Below, one piece after another: positions 1-8,445 of a stretch of 64,000 nt of DNA. The stretch lies in the NCBI GenBank assembly GCA_049302185.1, contig JBAQLV010000023.1, positions 62,001 through 126,000 on the forward strand, given 5' to 3'. The translations under genes were made by a program, and so were the position numbers. This DNA comes from UBA1546 sp049302185 (lineage in GTDB: Bacteria; Nitrospirota; Thermodesulfovibrionia; Thermodesulfovibrionales; UBA1546). Below the pieces are notes generated by a model. It saw only the letters and a program-made list of their open reading frames with translations, was not told the origin of the DNA and did no database searches. The stretch's first letter is position 1, and each line of letters starts with the position of its first letter.

Positions 1-165
1 ATGGACGAGAGTTTCTACTCAACAGACGATTCAGCAATAGTAGAAAAATACGGAGGCAAAGTAAAAGCAATAATGGGCTCTTACAGCAACATAAAAATAA
101 CAACTCCCGAAGACCTGGATATAGCAGAACTCTTTCTAAGAAAGAGGGTGGAAAGCGCATCATGA
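1..165 (+). CDS. ispD: IspD C-terminal end (partial)
   Basis: The frame is open from the first base to TGA at 163-165 and encodes 54 residues. The sequence carries the TDD and GSYSNIKITTPEDL stretches that end 2-C-methyl-D-erythritol 4-phosphate cytidylyltransferase. That enzyme makes CDP-methylerythritol in the non-mevalonate isoprenoid pathway. The 5' part lies outside the window, so the ATG at base 1 is internal. The stop overlaps the ispF start (ATGA, 162-165), and the next enzyme but one in the pathway follows directly, which supports the call. Confidence 0.88.
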   Translation: MDESFYSTDDSAIVEKYGGKVKAIMGSYSNIKITTPEDLDIAELFLRKRVESAS

Positions 166-632
166 GAACGGGCTTTGGATATGACTCGCACAGGCTTATT
201 AATGGCCGCAAACTCATCATCGGAGGGGTAGAACTACCTTTTGAAAAGGGACTGACGGGGCATTCGGATGCGGATGTTCTCTGCCATGCAATAATAGATT
301 CTCTAATCGGCGCCCTCGGGCGCGGAGACATAGGAAAACACTTTCCTGACACAGGACCGGAATGGAAAGACGCATCAAGCATTGCCTTGCTTAAGAATGT
401 AATTGAGATGGTAAATCGTGATGGGTTTGAAGTCCTGTGGATAGACTCAACAATAATTGCGGAAAGACCAAGGCTCTCGCCATACATTGATTCCATGAAA
501 AAGGCTCTCAGCAGTGCAGGGATTCCTCCGGAACTTATTAATATCAAGGCAAAGACAAATGAAGGAATGGGTTTTACAGGCAGGGGCGAAGGCATTGCAG
601 CATACGCTGTATGCCTGCTCGGAAAACCCTGA
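162..632 (+). CDS. ispF: 2-C-methyl-D-erythritol 2,4-cyclodiphosphate synthase
   Basis: IspF cyclises CDP-methylerythritol 2-phosphate to methylerythritol cyclodiphosphate in isoprenoid synthesis. The product has 156 residues, the normal family length. The N-terminus contains the DxH pair (D8, H10), and H42 follows GHSDADVLCH; these three match the known divalent metal ligands. GRGDIGKHFPD and KTNEGMGFTGRGEGI are family signatures. The start overlaps the ispD stop by four bases, so the two are translationally coupled. No oddities were seen. Confidence 0.97.
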   Translation: MRTGFGYDSHRLINGRKLIIGGVELPFEKGLTGHSDADVLCHAIIDSLIGALGRGDIGKHFPDTGPEWKDASSIALLKNVIEMVNRDGFEVLWIDSTIIAERPRLSPYIDSMKKALSSAGIPPELINIKAKTNEGMGFTGRGEGIAAYAVCLLGKP

Positions 633-647
633 TATGAGCATTGACAA

Positions 648-1526
648 ATGGACGGAAAAAATTTAGTTATAAACCTCAACAAACCAAAAGGACTGACCTC
701 ACAGCAGGCAGTCACAAAGGTTAAAAAGCTCTTCGCTGCCAGAAAAGCAGGGCATGCCGGAACGCTTGACCCGATTGCTACAGGCATCTTGCTTGTATGC
801 CTGAACGAGGCGACAAAAATAACAAGATTTCTTGCAGACGCCGACAAAGAATACATTGCCATGATGAAACTCGGCGAACGGACAGATACCTTAGATTCCG
901 AAGGAAAAATAATTTATAAAGCTCCGCATTTCTCTGTAGATAAGAATCTAATAGAACCTGTCCTTGAGCGCTTCAGAGGCAATATTCAACAAGTCCCTCC
1001 TATGTATTCTGCAATAAAGGTCGCAGGCAAACCCCTTTACATGCTTGCGCGAAAAGGCATAGAAGTAGAAAGGCAGCATAGAAGCGTAAATATATATAAG
1101 CTTGATATGATCGGCTTTGTCCCTCCTTTTCTGGAGATAAGAGTGCTATGCTCCAAAGGAACATATATCCGCACTCTGTGTGATGACATAGGAACAGCGC
1201 TTGGAATAGGAGCGCATGTCGTTGAACTTAAGAGGACAAAAATAGGAGATTTTATGCTTAATGACTCAGCCGCTTTTGACGAATTGCCTCATAAAGAAAA
1301 ATCTGTTTGTTCCATTGACGCTTCACTCAGCCATCTTAAAGATATCATCCTCAGCAGCAGTGACTTTATCAGGATGGCAAACGGGGCCATGATTACATCC
1401 GAGAATTTGCCTGAATTACCGGCAGATTCGTATCTGAGGCTTAAAAATCCTGACGGTAAATTGTTTGCAATAGGCAAGTCAACAGGCTCAAGGATAAAAA
1501 TAGAGCGTTTGTTACACATCCTTTAG
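648..1526 (+). CDS. truB: tRNA pseudouridine(55) synthase
   Basis: TruB makes pseudouridine 55 in the T-loop of tRNAs. The 292-residue product has the catalytic block GHAGTLDPIATG, with D41 as the expected nucleophile, and the later KGTYIRTLCDDIG motif. A C-terminal segment of about 60 residues has the length of a PUA-like RNA-binding tail. The gene starts 15 bases after ispF and probably shares its transcript. truB is more often found with rbfA or ribF, so the ispDF neighbourhood is a local arrangement. Confidence 0.95.
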   Translation: MDGKNLVINLNKPKGLTSQQAVTKVKKLFAARKAGHAGTLDPIATGILLVCLNEATKITRFLADADKEYIAMMKLGERTDTLDSEGKIIYKAPHFSVDKNLIEPVLERFRGNIQQVPPMYSAIKVAGKPLYMLARKGIEVERQHRSVNIYKLDMIGFVPPFLEIRVLCSKGTYIRTLCDDIGTALGIGAHVVELKRTKIGDFMLNDSAAFDELPHKEKSVCSIDASLSHLKDIILSSSDFIRMANGAMITSENLPELPADSYLRLKNPDGKLFAIGKSTGSRIKIERLLHIL

Positions 1527-1616
1527 CATTACGGTTGAATCGCCAACTCTTAAACCAATATATTAAAAATTCTGCGAAAGCTTTTGATATAACTGGAAAA
1601 TTCACATAAAAATAAC

Positions 1617-1645
1617 TTGACAAGTTACGTATTTTCTGGTATTTA
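1617..1645 (+). promoter_or_regulatory. Strong sigma70-type promoter for pilMNOPQ
   Basis: A perfect -35 TTGACA (1617-1622), a 17-base spacer and a -10 TATTTA (1640-1645) lie just before pilM. Transcription would begin near 1652, next to the ATG at 1653. There is no Shine-Dalgarno sequence, so the message may be leaderless. Confidence 0.6.
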
Positions 1646-1652
1646 TTAAGTT

Positions 1653-2705
1653 ATGATTTTTGGCAGCAAAGGTTCTATAGGCCTGGACATAGGCTCCAGC
1701 TATTTCAAGGTAGTGCAGGTCAAAGACACTAAAAAGGGCTACGAGCTGGAACTTTTTGATACGCTTCCGATTGCGCCTGAGATTATAGTTGATGGAGCCA
1801 TAATAGACTCGCTCAGGCTGGTAGAAGCCCTCAAGGAACTTACAAAAAAAGCCCGCGTAAAAACAAAGGATGCAGTAATAGGAATCTCAGGGCATGCCTC
1901 AGTGATTATAAAGCGGATACCGCTTCATGAGATGTCAGAGGATGAGCTTGCCGAATCAATAAAATTTGAGGCGGAACAGTATGTCCCGTTTGATATTGAG
2001 GATGTGAACCTTGACTTTCAGATACTCGGCCCCAGAGAAGAGCCCGGGCAGATGGACGTTATACTCGTTGCGGTTAAGAAAGACATAATCAATGAATATG
2101 TTGCAGTTGTAAAAGAGGCAGGCCTGAATCCGATAATAGTGGACGTAGCTGCCTTTGCCCTTGAAAATATGTATGAAATCAATTACGAGATTGAACCGAA
2201 CAGAAATGTGGCGCTGGTCAATATCGGAGCAAGCACGATAAATATAAACATCCTTAAGGGCGGGGGTTCCGTGTTCACAAGAGACAGCTCTCTTGGAAGC
2301 AATCTGTACACGGAAGCCATTCAAAAGGAATTCAGCATCACTTATGAAAACGCTGAAAGACTTAAAAGGGGAGAAGCCATAGAAGGTGTGTCTCCCGGAG
2401 ACGCATATTCTGTGGTTATGAATACATCTGAGGATTTAATCAATGAAATAGGACGCTCGTTAGATTATTACAAAAGCACCACACTGCATGAGGACATACA
2501 TGAGATAATACTGAGCGGCGGAGGAGCGCTCATAAAAGACTTCCCGAGGGTCCTCTCGGAAAAAATCGGGGTTGAATCAAAAGTGGCAGAGCCGTTTAAA
2601 AACATCTCAATACCTAAAAAATTTGATTTTTCATATATACAGGAAATGGCGCCTATGGCAGCTATTGCTGTAGGGCTTGCCTTAAGGAGGCCCGGCGACA
2701 GATGA
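1653..2705 (+). CDS. pilM: Type IV pilus assembly ATPase-like protein PilM
   Basis: PilM is the cytoplasmic actin-like (FtsA/MreB fold) member of the type IV pilus alignment subcomplex and binds the N-terminus of PilN. The 350-residue product begins with the phosphate-1 loop GLDIGSSYFKVVQ and has an adenosine-type loop near ILSGGGALIKD. No membrane segment is visible. It is first in a tightly packed pilMNOPQ operon and overlaps pilN by four bases (ATGA). The start is fixed by the family N-terminus, although no ribosome binding site precedes it. Confidence 0.95.
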   Translation: MIFGSKGSIGLDIGSSYFKVVQVKDTKKGYELELFDTLPIAPEIIVDGAIIDSLRLVEALKELTKKARVKTKDAVIGISGHASVIIKRIPLHEMSEDELAESIKFEAEQYVPFDIEDVNLDFQILGPREEPGQMDVILVAVKKDIINEYVAVVKEAGLNPIIVDVAAFALENMYEINYEIEPNRNVALVNIGASTININILKGGGSVFTRDSSLGSNLYTEAIQKEFSITYENAERLKRGEAIEGVSPGDAYSVVMNTSEDLINEIGRSLDYYKSTTLHEDIHEIILSGGGALIKDFPRVLSEKIGVESKVAEPFKNISIPKKFDFSYIQEMAPMAAIAVGLALRRPGDR

Positions 2706-3244
2706 TAAGAGTAAACCTCCTGCAAGTAAAGCGCAAGAAAAAGCCCAAGGCGATTCCGGTATTCATAATCAATAGCGTTCTGTTCACCTTAGCGGCAATC
2801 ATTGCATCAGGGTATCTTTTCTACTATAAAAGTTCCCAATTAGCCTTACTCCAACAGCAAAAAAAGACTAACGAAGCAACAATAGCGGACCTGAAGAACA
2901 AGATAAAGGAAGTAGAAAACTATGAAACCCAGAAACAAACGCTTGAAAAGAGAACAGGCATAATAGAACAGCTTAGAAAGAATCAAAGCCTCCCTGTAAA
3001 AATCCTTTCAGAGATGGGCAATGTACTGCCAAACGGTGTCTGGCTTCAGTCCATGTCTGTATCAGGCAATGACATAAAGATAAGCGGTACCGGATTCACA
3101 AATGAGGATGTTGTCAACTATGAAAAGAATCTTCAAAAGTCAACGCTTTTTACAGATGTAAAACTTCATGGAACACAGAAGTCAACCACAGGCAAAGTCG
3201 TAACTTATCAGTTTAATATAACGTGCAAGGTGAAGGCAGGATAA
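2702..3244 (+). CDS. pilN: Type IV pilus inner membrane protein PilN
   Basis: PilN is a bitopic inner-membrane protein that pairs with PilO and binds PilM through a short cytoplasmic tail. The 180-residue sequence opens with MIRVNLL, the conserved PilM-binding motif. One transmembrane helix follows (about residues 20-42), then a coiled coil (about 45-90) and a small alpha/beta periplasmic domain. The start overlaps the pilM stop. The length is normal for the family. Confidence 0.94.
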   Translation: MIRVNLLQVKRKKKPKAIPVFIINSVLFTLAAIIASGYLFYYKSSQLALLQQQKKTNEATIADLKNKIKEVENYETQKQTLEKRTGIIEQLRKNQSLPVKILSEMGNVLPNGVWLQSMSVSGNDIKISGTGFTNEDVVNYEKNLQKSTLFTDVKLHGTQKSTTGKVVTYQFNITCKVKAG

Positions 3245-3245
3245 C

Positions 3246-3839
3246 GTGGCCATTAAACTTGACATAAAATTTGATCTAAAAAAGGTGCCCAAAGGCGCAA
3301 GAATAGCCATAGCCGTTGCTCCGGCAGTAATCATCGCTATACTGTTTGTAATGCTTGTATATTTTCCTAAAACAAAGGAAATCAAAAAACTGGATACTGA
3401 CATATCTGCACAGGAAAATGATATAGCCAAAAATAGAACAAAGGCGGCAAAACTGGATATTCTTAAGATCGAAAATGACAAGCTCACTAAAAAGCTCAAG
3501 GAGCTACAGGAAAAACTTCCGGAAGAAGAAGGTGTCTCTACGCTGATTCAGCAGCTATCTGAGATAGCTGTAAGGGCGGATATAGATATATTGACATGGA
3601 GACCAGAGGCAAAAAAAGCGCATCCAAGCGGCATAGTTGAGGAAATCCCATTTTCCTTAACCCTTGCCGGAACTTATCATAACCTGGGCTCCTTCTTCAG
3701 CAACCTTACACGATTAAACAGGATTGTCAATGTTTCTGATATACAACTCGGGGACCCGAAGGTGCGAAAAGAAGAGGCTGCATTAAACATAACAGTAAAA
3801 GCAATAACCTTTTCGGCAGTGAAAGAGAAGGGCAAATGA
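3246..3839 (+). CDS. pilO: Type IV pilus inner membrane protein PilO
   Basis: PilO forms a periplasmic heterodimer with PilN. The 197-residue product has a short cytoplasmic N-terminus, one membrane helix (about residues 19-40), a coiled coil (about 42-95) and a ferredoxin-like C-terminal domain. The start is GTG at 3246, one base after the pilN stop. It overlaps pilP by four bases. Order, length and topology all match the family, although sequence conservation in PilO is low. Confidence 0.92.
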   Translation: MAIKLDIKFDLKKVPKGARIAIAVAPAVIIAILFVMLVYFPKTKEIKKLDTDISAQENDIAKNRTKAAKLDILKIENDKLTKKLKELQEKLPEEEGVSTLIQQLSEIAVRADIDILTWRPEAKKAHPSGIVEEIPFSLTLAGTYHNLGSFFSNLTRLNRIVNVSDIQLGDPKVRKEEAALNITVKAITFSAVKEKGK

Positions 3840-4384
3840 TACAGAATCAGAAAAACAGAAAACAAAATTCAGAACTCAGAAAAGATTTGTTCCTTATTGT
3901 TATCCTCATTCTCGCATCACCTTTCTTTTTAGGGGCGTGTGATAAAAAAGCTCCTTCTCTCAAAGCAGCGCCTGCAAAAGCTGCTCAGGAGGGCACCCCC
4001 CAGAGTCCCGAAGTAAAAGCGCCTAATGTGGAAGAAAATGTCTATGTATACGACAAAAAAGGCAAGAGGGATCCGTTTGTTTCTCTCGTTGTAACTGCGG
4101 TAGAAAAACCCAAGAAGGGTCAGACCCCTCTTGAAAATTATGACGTCAGCGCAATAAAGATTTTAGGCATTGTATGGAATGAAAAAGGTAATTTTGCAAC
4201 AGTAGTTTTACCTGATGGAAAGGCATATACTTTAAGAGAAGGCATGACGATCGGGATACACGAAGGGAAGATACAAAAGATAAACAAGAATCATATCGTT
4301 ATCATAGAAAGAATAAAAGATTACAAGGGACAACTTAAATCAAAAGAAACAATTTTGAAACTCCGTGAAGGGGAGGAAGAATGA
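3836..4384 (+). CDS. pilP: Type IV pilus assembly lipoprotein PilP
   Basis: PilP is an inner-membrane lipoprotein that links PilNO to the secretin. The 182-residue product has a hydrophobic segment (about residues 18-33) ending in a lipobox LGAC with C35 as the lipidated residue. A low-complexity Ala/Pro/Lys linker and the conserved KRDPFVSL motif follow, then the beta-rich secretin-binding domain. It overlaps pilO and pilQ by ATGA at both ends. The 17 polar residues before the signal helix are longer than usual, so translation could start later. Confidence 0.92.
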   Translation: MIQNQKNRKQNSELRKDLFLIVILILASPFFLGACDKKAPSLKAAPAKAAQEGTPQSPEVKAPNVEENVYVYDKKGKRDPFVSLVVTAVEKPKKGQTPLENYDVSAIKILGIVWNEKGNFATVVLPDGKAYTLREGMTIGIHEGKIQKINKNHIVIIERIKDYKGQLKSKETILKLREGEEE

Positions 4385-6690
4385 GACAAAAATTAAAAAC
4401 CAGTGAACAGAAACCAGAAAACATAAACCAAAACAGGAGAGGGACAGGCTACTTTTTTTGGGAAAAAAGTTGCCTGTCCCTTACCGCCTTCTTGTTGGCA
4501 GCTCTAATGCTGACTTCAGGATGCGCAACTACGGCCGGCGTACAGGAAGAAAGGCAAATCGCCACGCTGACTGCAATAGACATAACAGACAATACGCTTA
4601 ATATCAATGCAGATAAGCCATTCAAATATACAATATACAAGCCTTCTGACCCGTATAAAGCAATTGTGGAGCTTCCGGATGTGCGGCTTGGCATTGCTGC
4701 AGGCAAAATCAAATCAGAGAAAGCGGGGATAACAGAGATTATGCCGTCTCAAACAGATGAGCCGCTGTTAAGCAAACTTGAAATACTCCTCTCCTCTCCT
4801 GCCGGTATCGTGCCTGCCTACAAGGGAACCCTGCTGACACTCAATATAATTAATCTGGAAGAAGAACTTAAAGCAAAGACAACTGAAAAAGCAACTGAAA
4901 CACCAAAGGCAGAGGAAACCAAGATAGCAGTAGAGAAAATAGAGGATGCCTTTAAGGAAACTAAAACCGTAGAAATTGCAAAACCGGAAGAAAAACCAAA
5001 GACAGCAGAAAAAGAAGAACCGGCATTGCCAAAAGCAGCTGCATCAAAAGAGCTTCCGCCTGCAACATCAATTGTAAAAGTAAATATTGAAAAAGAGCAG
5101 GACGTCCTAAAGCTGACAATAAAAGGCAACGGCTCTCTGAACCCTAATGTTTTTGAACTTGATAACCGTACAGTTTTAGACATGCCTAATGTCACACTTG
5201 AGGCGCCGTTACCCAAAGCACAGTCGCCGCTTAAAGGCATCAGGTCAGGCAAATATAAAGACAAAACAAGAATTGTGCTTGACATGAAAGAAAAAGCAAG
5301 TTTTACTGTTACAGCAGTAGGGGATTCTGTGATAGTCTCATTCCAACTCCCTGAAAAAGAAAAATATGCTGCAAAGACATCTGAGGGAGAAACAAAGGTT
5401 GCTGAGGTAGAGATGAAAAACTCAGTTGCTTCTGCGGAAAAGCCTGCTGAAGTCGGAGACTCGACTCTACGAGAAGGCAAATACAAAGGGCAGAAAATTT
5501 CTCTGGATTTTCAGGATGCTGACATAGGGCCGATATTCAGGCTTCTTGCTGATATAAGCGGATACAACTTTGTAATTGACCCTGCTGTAAAGGGCAAAAT
5601 TACATTGAAACTTATGAATGTGCCGTGGGAGCAGGCGCTTGACATAATACTGCAGACCTTCGGCCTCGGTAAGTCTATAGAGGGGAATATAGTATGGATT
5701 GCGCCGATTACTACGTTTACAAAAATCTCTGAAGACAAGACAAAGGCTAAGGCCGCTGAGGAAATAGCAGAGGACATTACTCAGGAGATAATACGTATAA
5801 ATTATGCCACTGCCGGCGAGATTAGCGGCGCTATTGATAAGGGCAAACTGCTCACTAAAGATAGAGGCAGTATAACAATGGATACAAGGATGAACACCCT
5901 TATTATTAAGGACACACAGAAGAACATTAACAAAATAAAAGAGCTTGTAAAGATAATGGATGTTGCAAAATCGCAAGTTATGATAGAGGCAAAATTAGTG
6001 ACAGTAAGCAGCGATTATACCGAAAAACTCGGAATAAGATGGGGAGGGGATATTGGAGCCGCAAGTCATAAGGTTGGCATCGGCGATATCATGGTTGGCG
6101 GGACATTTTCTGTGAATACTCCTATATTAACTGCCGGAGCCTCCACCACAAATCCCGGCGGAGTTTTAGGATTAAGCTTAGGAAGTGCAAGCACTGTGCA
6201 GGTGAACCTGTCACTCTCAGCGCTTGAATCAATCAACAAAGCACGGACATTGTCAAATCCAAAGATATTGACGATGGACAATGAAGCAGCCACTATCCAG
6301 CAGGGTCAAACCTTTTTTGTTCAAACCACAAGCGCAGAAGGCACAAAGACAGAGGAAAAGCAGGCAATGTTAAGCTTGAACGTCACCCCGAAGATTACAC
6401 CTGATGGTTATGTCCAGTTAAAGGTTACAGCAACCGATAACAGCCTTACGAGCGTAACCCCACCGATTGTTGATACAAAAACCATAAATACAAATGCGCT
6501 TGTAAAGAACGGCGAGACATTGGTCTTAGGCGGGATCTATACTACAAGTACAACAGAAGGTGAAGAGGGGATACCGCTTTTGAGTAAAATCCCTCTCCTT
6601 GGCTTGTTGTTTAAAACAAAGACACAGTCAGGGCCTAATGTTAAGGAACTCCTTATCTTCATAACTCCAACAATTGTAACTAAGCCGTAA
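4381..6690 (+). CDS. pilQ: Type IV pilus secretin PilQ
   Basis: PilQ forms the outer-membrane ring through which the pilus passes. The 769-residue product has a lipobox TSGC (C48), two AMIN-like domains (about 55-150 and 230-330) separated by a Glu/Lys/Ala-rich linker, and a short secretin N-terminal domain (about 375-430). A secretin_N repeat (about 465-530) and the secretin core (about 590-765, ending KELLIFITPTIV) follow. Two repeat elements lie within the coding frame. A hairpin encodes residues 21-33 ahead of the signal helix. A 22-bp element encodes VGDSTLRE near residue 358. Confidence 0.96.
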   Translation: MRQKLKTSEQKPENINQNRRGTGYFFWEKSCLSLTAFLLAALMLTSGCATTAGVQEERQIATLTAIDITDNTLNINADKPFKYTIYKPSDPYKAIVELPDVRLGIAAGKIKSEKAGITEIMPSQTDEPLLSKLEILLSSPAGIVPAYKGTLLTLNIINLEEELKAKTTEKATETPKAEETKIAVEKIEDAFKETKTVEIAKPEEKPKTAEKEEPALPKAAASKELPPATSIVKVNIEKEQDVLKLTIKGNGSLNPNVFELDNRTVLDMPNVTLEAPLPKAQSPLKGIRSGKYKDKTRIVLDMKEKASFTVTAVGDSVIVSFQLPEKEKYAAKTSEGETKVAEVEMKNSVASAEKPAEVGDSTLREGKYKGQKISLDFQDADIGPIFRLLADISGYNFVIDPAVKGKITLKLMNVPWEQALDIILQTFGLGKSIEGNIVWIAPITTFTKISEDKTKAKAAEEIAEDITQEIIRINYATAGEISGAIDKGKLLTKDRGSITMDTRMNTLIIKDTQKNINKIKELVKIMDVAKSQVMIEAKLVTVSSDYTEKLGIRWGGDIGAASHKVGIGDIMVGGTFSVNTPILTAGASTTNPGGVLGLSLGSASTVQVNLSLSALESINKARTLSNPKILTMDNEAATIQQGQTFFVQTTSAEGTKTEEKQAMLSLNVTPKITPDGYVQLKVTATDNSLTSVTPPIVDTKTINTNALVKNGETLVLGGIYTTSTTEGEEGIPLLSKIPLLGLLFKTKTQSGPNVKELLIFITPTIVTKP
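4441..4480. repeat. REP-like hairpin inside pilQ
   Basis: A 40-base inverted repeat begins GGGACAGGC and ends GCCTGTCCC. Seventeen of the first 18 positions pair, around a four-base centre. It encodes residues 21-33 of PilQ without breaking the frame. GGGACAGGC-type palindromes resemble REP sequences mobilised by REP-associated (Y1) transposases; that link is from memory and no such transposase is in the window. Confidence 0.75.
5452..5473. repeat. 22-bp palindromic element, copy in pilQ
   Basis: The core GACTCGACTCTACGAG is also found twice in uvrC and, diverged, in bioA. In pilQ it is read as VGDSTLRE. The junction lies between the linker and the secretin N-terminal domain. Confidence 0.75.
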
Positions 6691-6704
6691 GGATTTATTC
6701 TGCA

Positions 6705-7973
6705 ATGGCTATCAGATACCTTACCTCAGGAGAATCGCACGGCAAAGCCCTTATAGGAATTCTTGAGGGCATTCCCTCAGGGCTTCCTGTTTCTTCTGGC
6801 GACATAGACAGGGACCTCAGAAGAAGACAGGGAGGCCACGGCCGCGGCGGAAGAATGAAAATAGAGACCGACCATGCTGAAATCTTCTCAGGTGTCAGAT
6901 GGGGTAAAACCATAGGCTCTCCGATAGCTATTCTTATAGAAAATAAGGACTGGATCAACTGGAAAGATGTTATGAGTGTAACCCCCCTCACTCCCCCCTT
7001 AAATAAGGGGGAAAGCAAAGGGGGGTTAGTTACCAGCCCGCGCCCGGGGCATGCTGACCTTGCCGGCGCAGTTAAATATGACACCCATGATATGAGGAAT
7101 ATTCTTGAGCGCTCAAGCGCAAGGGAAACGGCAATGAGGGCAGCTCTTGGAGCAATAGCAAAGAGGTTTTTGTCAGAGTTTGGCATAACCATCGGGAGTT
7201 ATGTTATACAAATAGGGAAAATTCAAAGTTCAAAATTAAAAATTAAAAGTTCAGAAAAAGAACTTTTAGAATTGTTCAGGATTGCTGAGGCATCTCCTGT
7301 GAGATGTCCTGATAAACCCTCATCAAAAAATATGGTTCAACTAATAGACAAGGCTGCAAAAGAAGGAAATTCTCTTGGCGGAATCTTTGAGGTCTTTGCA
7401 GCAGGCGTTCCTGTCGGCCTCGGCAGTCACATACAATGGGACAAACGGCTTGACGGAAAACTTGCTCAGGCATTGATGTCTATTCAGGCTATTAAAGGTG
7501 TTGAAATCGGCATGGGTTTTGAAATGAGCAAGAAATCGGGGTCAGAGGTGATGGATGAGATATTTTACAGAGAGGTGTCAGGTGTCAGGTGTCAGGTATT
7601 AGGTGATAGTAAAAACAAAGACCTGAAACCTGAAACATGGAACCTGAACCCCGGTTTTTACAGAAAAACAAATAACGCAGGCGGGATTGAGGGCGGGATG
7701 ACAAACGGGATGCCGATAATAATAAGGGCGGCAATGAAACCAATCCCCACTCTAAGGAAGCCCCTGCAATCAATAGATATCGTGACAAAAAAACAGTTCA
7801 GGGCAGCCTACGAACGTTCTGATATATGTGCTGTGCCTGCTGCAGGCGTTGTAGGCGAGGCGATGACAGCGCTTGTTATAGCTGATGTTTTCTTAGAAAA
7901 GTTTGGCGGCGACAGCATAACAGAGGTTAAGAGGAATTATCAAGGTTATTTGGAATATCTAAAAAGGTTCTAG
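6705..7973 (+). CDS. aroC: Chorismate synthase with three repeat insertions
   Basis: AroC converts EPSP to chorismate using reduced FMN, the last shikimate step. The family blocks are intact: GESHG, RRRQGGHGRGGRM, RPGHADLAGAVKY, RSSARETAMRAALG, NAGGIEGGMTNG and RSDICAVPAAGVVGEA. At 422 residues it is longer than the usual 360-390. The excess is in three in-frame stretches encoded by repeat DNA: about residues 92-108, 172-184 and 291-317. All conserved motifs lie outside these stretches, so the enzyme may still work. aroK and aroB follow. Confidence 0.96.
   Translation: MAIRYLTSGESHGKALIGILEGIPSGLPVSSGDIDRDLRRRQGGHGRGGRMKIETDHAEIFSGVRWGKTIGSPIAILIENKDWINWKDVMSVTPLTPPLNKGESKGGLVTSPRPGHADLAGAVKYDTHDMRNILERSSARETAMRAALGAIAKRFLSEFGITIGSYVIQIGKIQSSKLKIKSSEKELLELFRIAEASPVRCPDKPSSKNMVQLIDKAAKEGNSLGGIFEVFAAGVPVGLGSHIQWDKRLDGKLAQALMSIQAIKGVEIGMGFEMSKKSGSEVMDEIFYREVSGVRCQVLGDSKNKDLKPETWNLNPGFYRKTNNAGGIEGGMTNGMPIIIRAAMKPIPTLRKPLQSIDIVTKKQFRAAYERSDICAVPAAGVVGEAMTALVIADVFLEKFGGDSITEVKRNYQGYLEYLKRF
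6979..7028. repeat. C-rich/G-rich inverted repeat in aroC
   Basis: Outer arms TAACCCCCC (6979-6987) and GGGGGGTTA (7020-7028) enclose an inner CCCCCCTT/AAGGGGG pair. It adds about 17 residues to AroC just before the RPGHAD motif. A related element interrupts the phosphotransferase gene at 39281-39326. Confidence 0.7.
7221..7252. repeat. AT-rich tandem repeat in aroC
   Basis: Degenerate units of TTCAAAATTAAAA occur within the coding frame and give the Lys/Ser-rich stretch KIQSSKLKIKSSEK. Similar DNA occurs at 23462-23516 and, in complementary form, in cobA-hemD. Confidence 0.55.
7576..7650. repeat. GTGTCAGG / ACCTGAAAC repeat inside aroC
   Basis: Tandem GTGTCAGGTGTCAGGT units face ACCTGAAACCTGAAAC units and form an imperfect inverted repeat. 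It is read in frame as about 25 extra residues. The same family fills the aroC-8057 gap, the end of the four-helix-bundle gene and the aroK-aroB gap. Confidence 0.65.
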
Positions 7974-8050
7974 GTATCAGGTATCAGGTGTCAGGCATTT
8001 CCCTGAGACCTAAGACCTAAGACCTGAAACCTAAAACAGGTGTCAGGGGG
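7974..8050. repeat. Inverted repeat block between aroC and the four-helix-bundle gene
   Basis: GTATCAGGTATCAGGTGTCAGG units are followed by GACCTAAGACCTGAAACC units, the same family as 7576-7650. The block ends in GGGGG, which could serve as the ribosome binding site of the next gene. Confidence 0.65.
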
Positions 8051-8056
8051 AAATAG

Positions 8057-8428
8057 ATGAAAGGCTGCAAAGAGTTAAAAGTCTGGAAGAAAGCTTACGA
8101 TTTATGTTTGGAGATATATAAGATAACTAATACTTTCCCTGCGTCAGAGAAATATGGATTAACAAGTCAGATTAGAAGGTCTGCTGTATCTATTCCATCC
8201 AATATAGCTGAAGGACATGAGCGCCAACATTTAAAAGAATATATCCAATTTTTGCATGTTGCTTTAGGCTCAATTGCTGAGTTAGGAACTCAAATTATGA
8301 TAAGTAAGGATATAGGTTACTTGTCAGAAGAATCCTTCGTTAAAATAGAGTCTGAGATAGTGGAAATTGGAAAAATGTTAAACGGGTTAACAAATTCTCT
8401 AATCAAAAAACTGGCACCTGAAACCTGA
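8057..8428 (+). CDS. Four-helix-bundle protein (23S rRNA intervening-sequence type)
   Basis: The 123-residue product has the hallmarks of the small four-helix-bundle family first seen in intervening sequences of bacterial 23S rRNA genes: KVWKKAYDLCLEIY, SQIRRSAVSIPSNIAEG and EYIQFLHVALGSIAELGTQ. Members form pentameric bundles, and one relative (Avd) acts in diversity-generating retroelements; the role here is unknown. The gene sits between aroC and aroK and is bracketed by GTGTCAGG/ACCTGAAAC repeats, which suggests it arrived with them. A GGGGG sequence six bases upstream could act as ribosome binding site. Confidence 0.85.
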   Translation: MKGCKELKVWKKAYDLCLEIYKITNTFPASEKYGLTSQIRRSAVSIPSNIAEGHERQHLKEYIQFLHVALGSIAELGTQIMISKDIGYLSEESFVKIESEIVEIGKMLNGLTNSLIKKLAPET

Positions 8429-8445
8429 TGCCTGGCACCTGAATT

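Noticed and set aside
5467..5976. 169-codon minus-strand open frame opposite pilQ
   Set aside because: It lies wholly opposite conserved secretin sequence, has no family features and is a shadow of the real gene.
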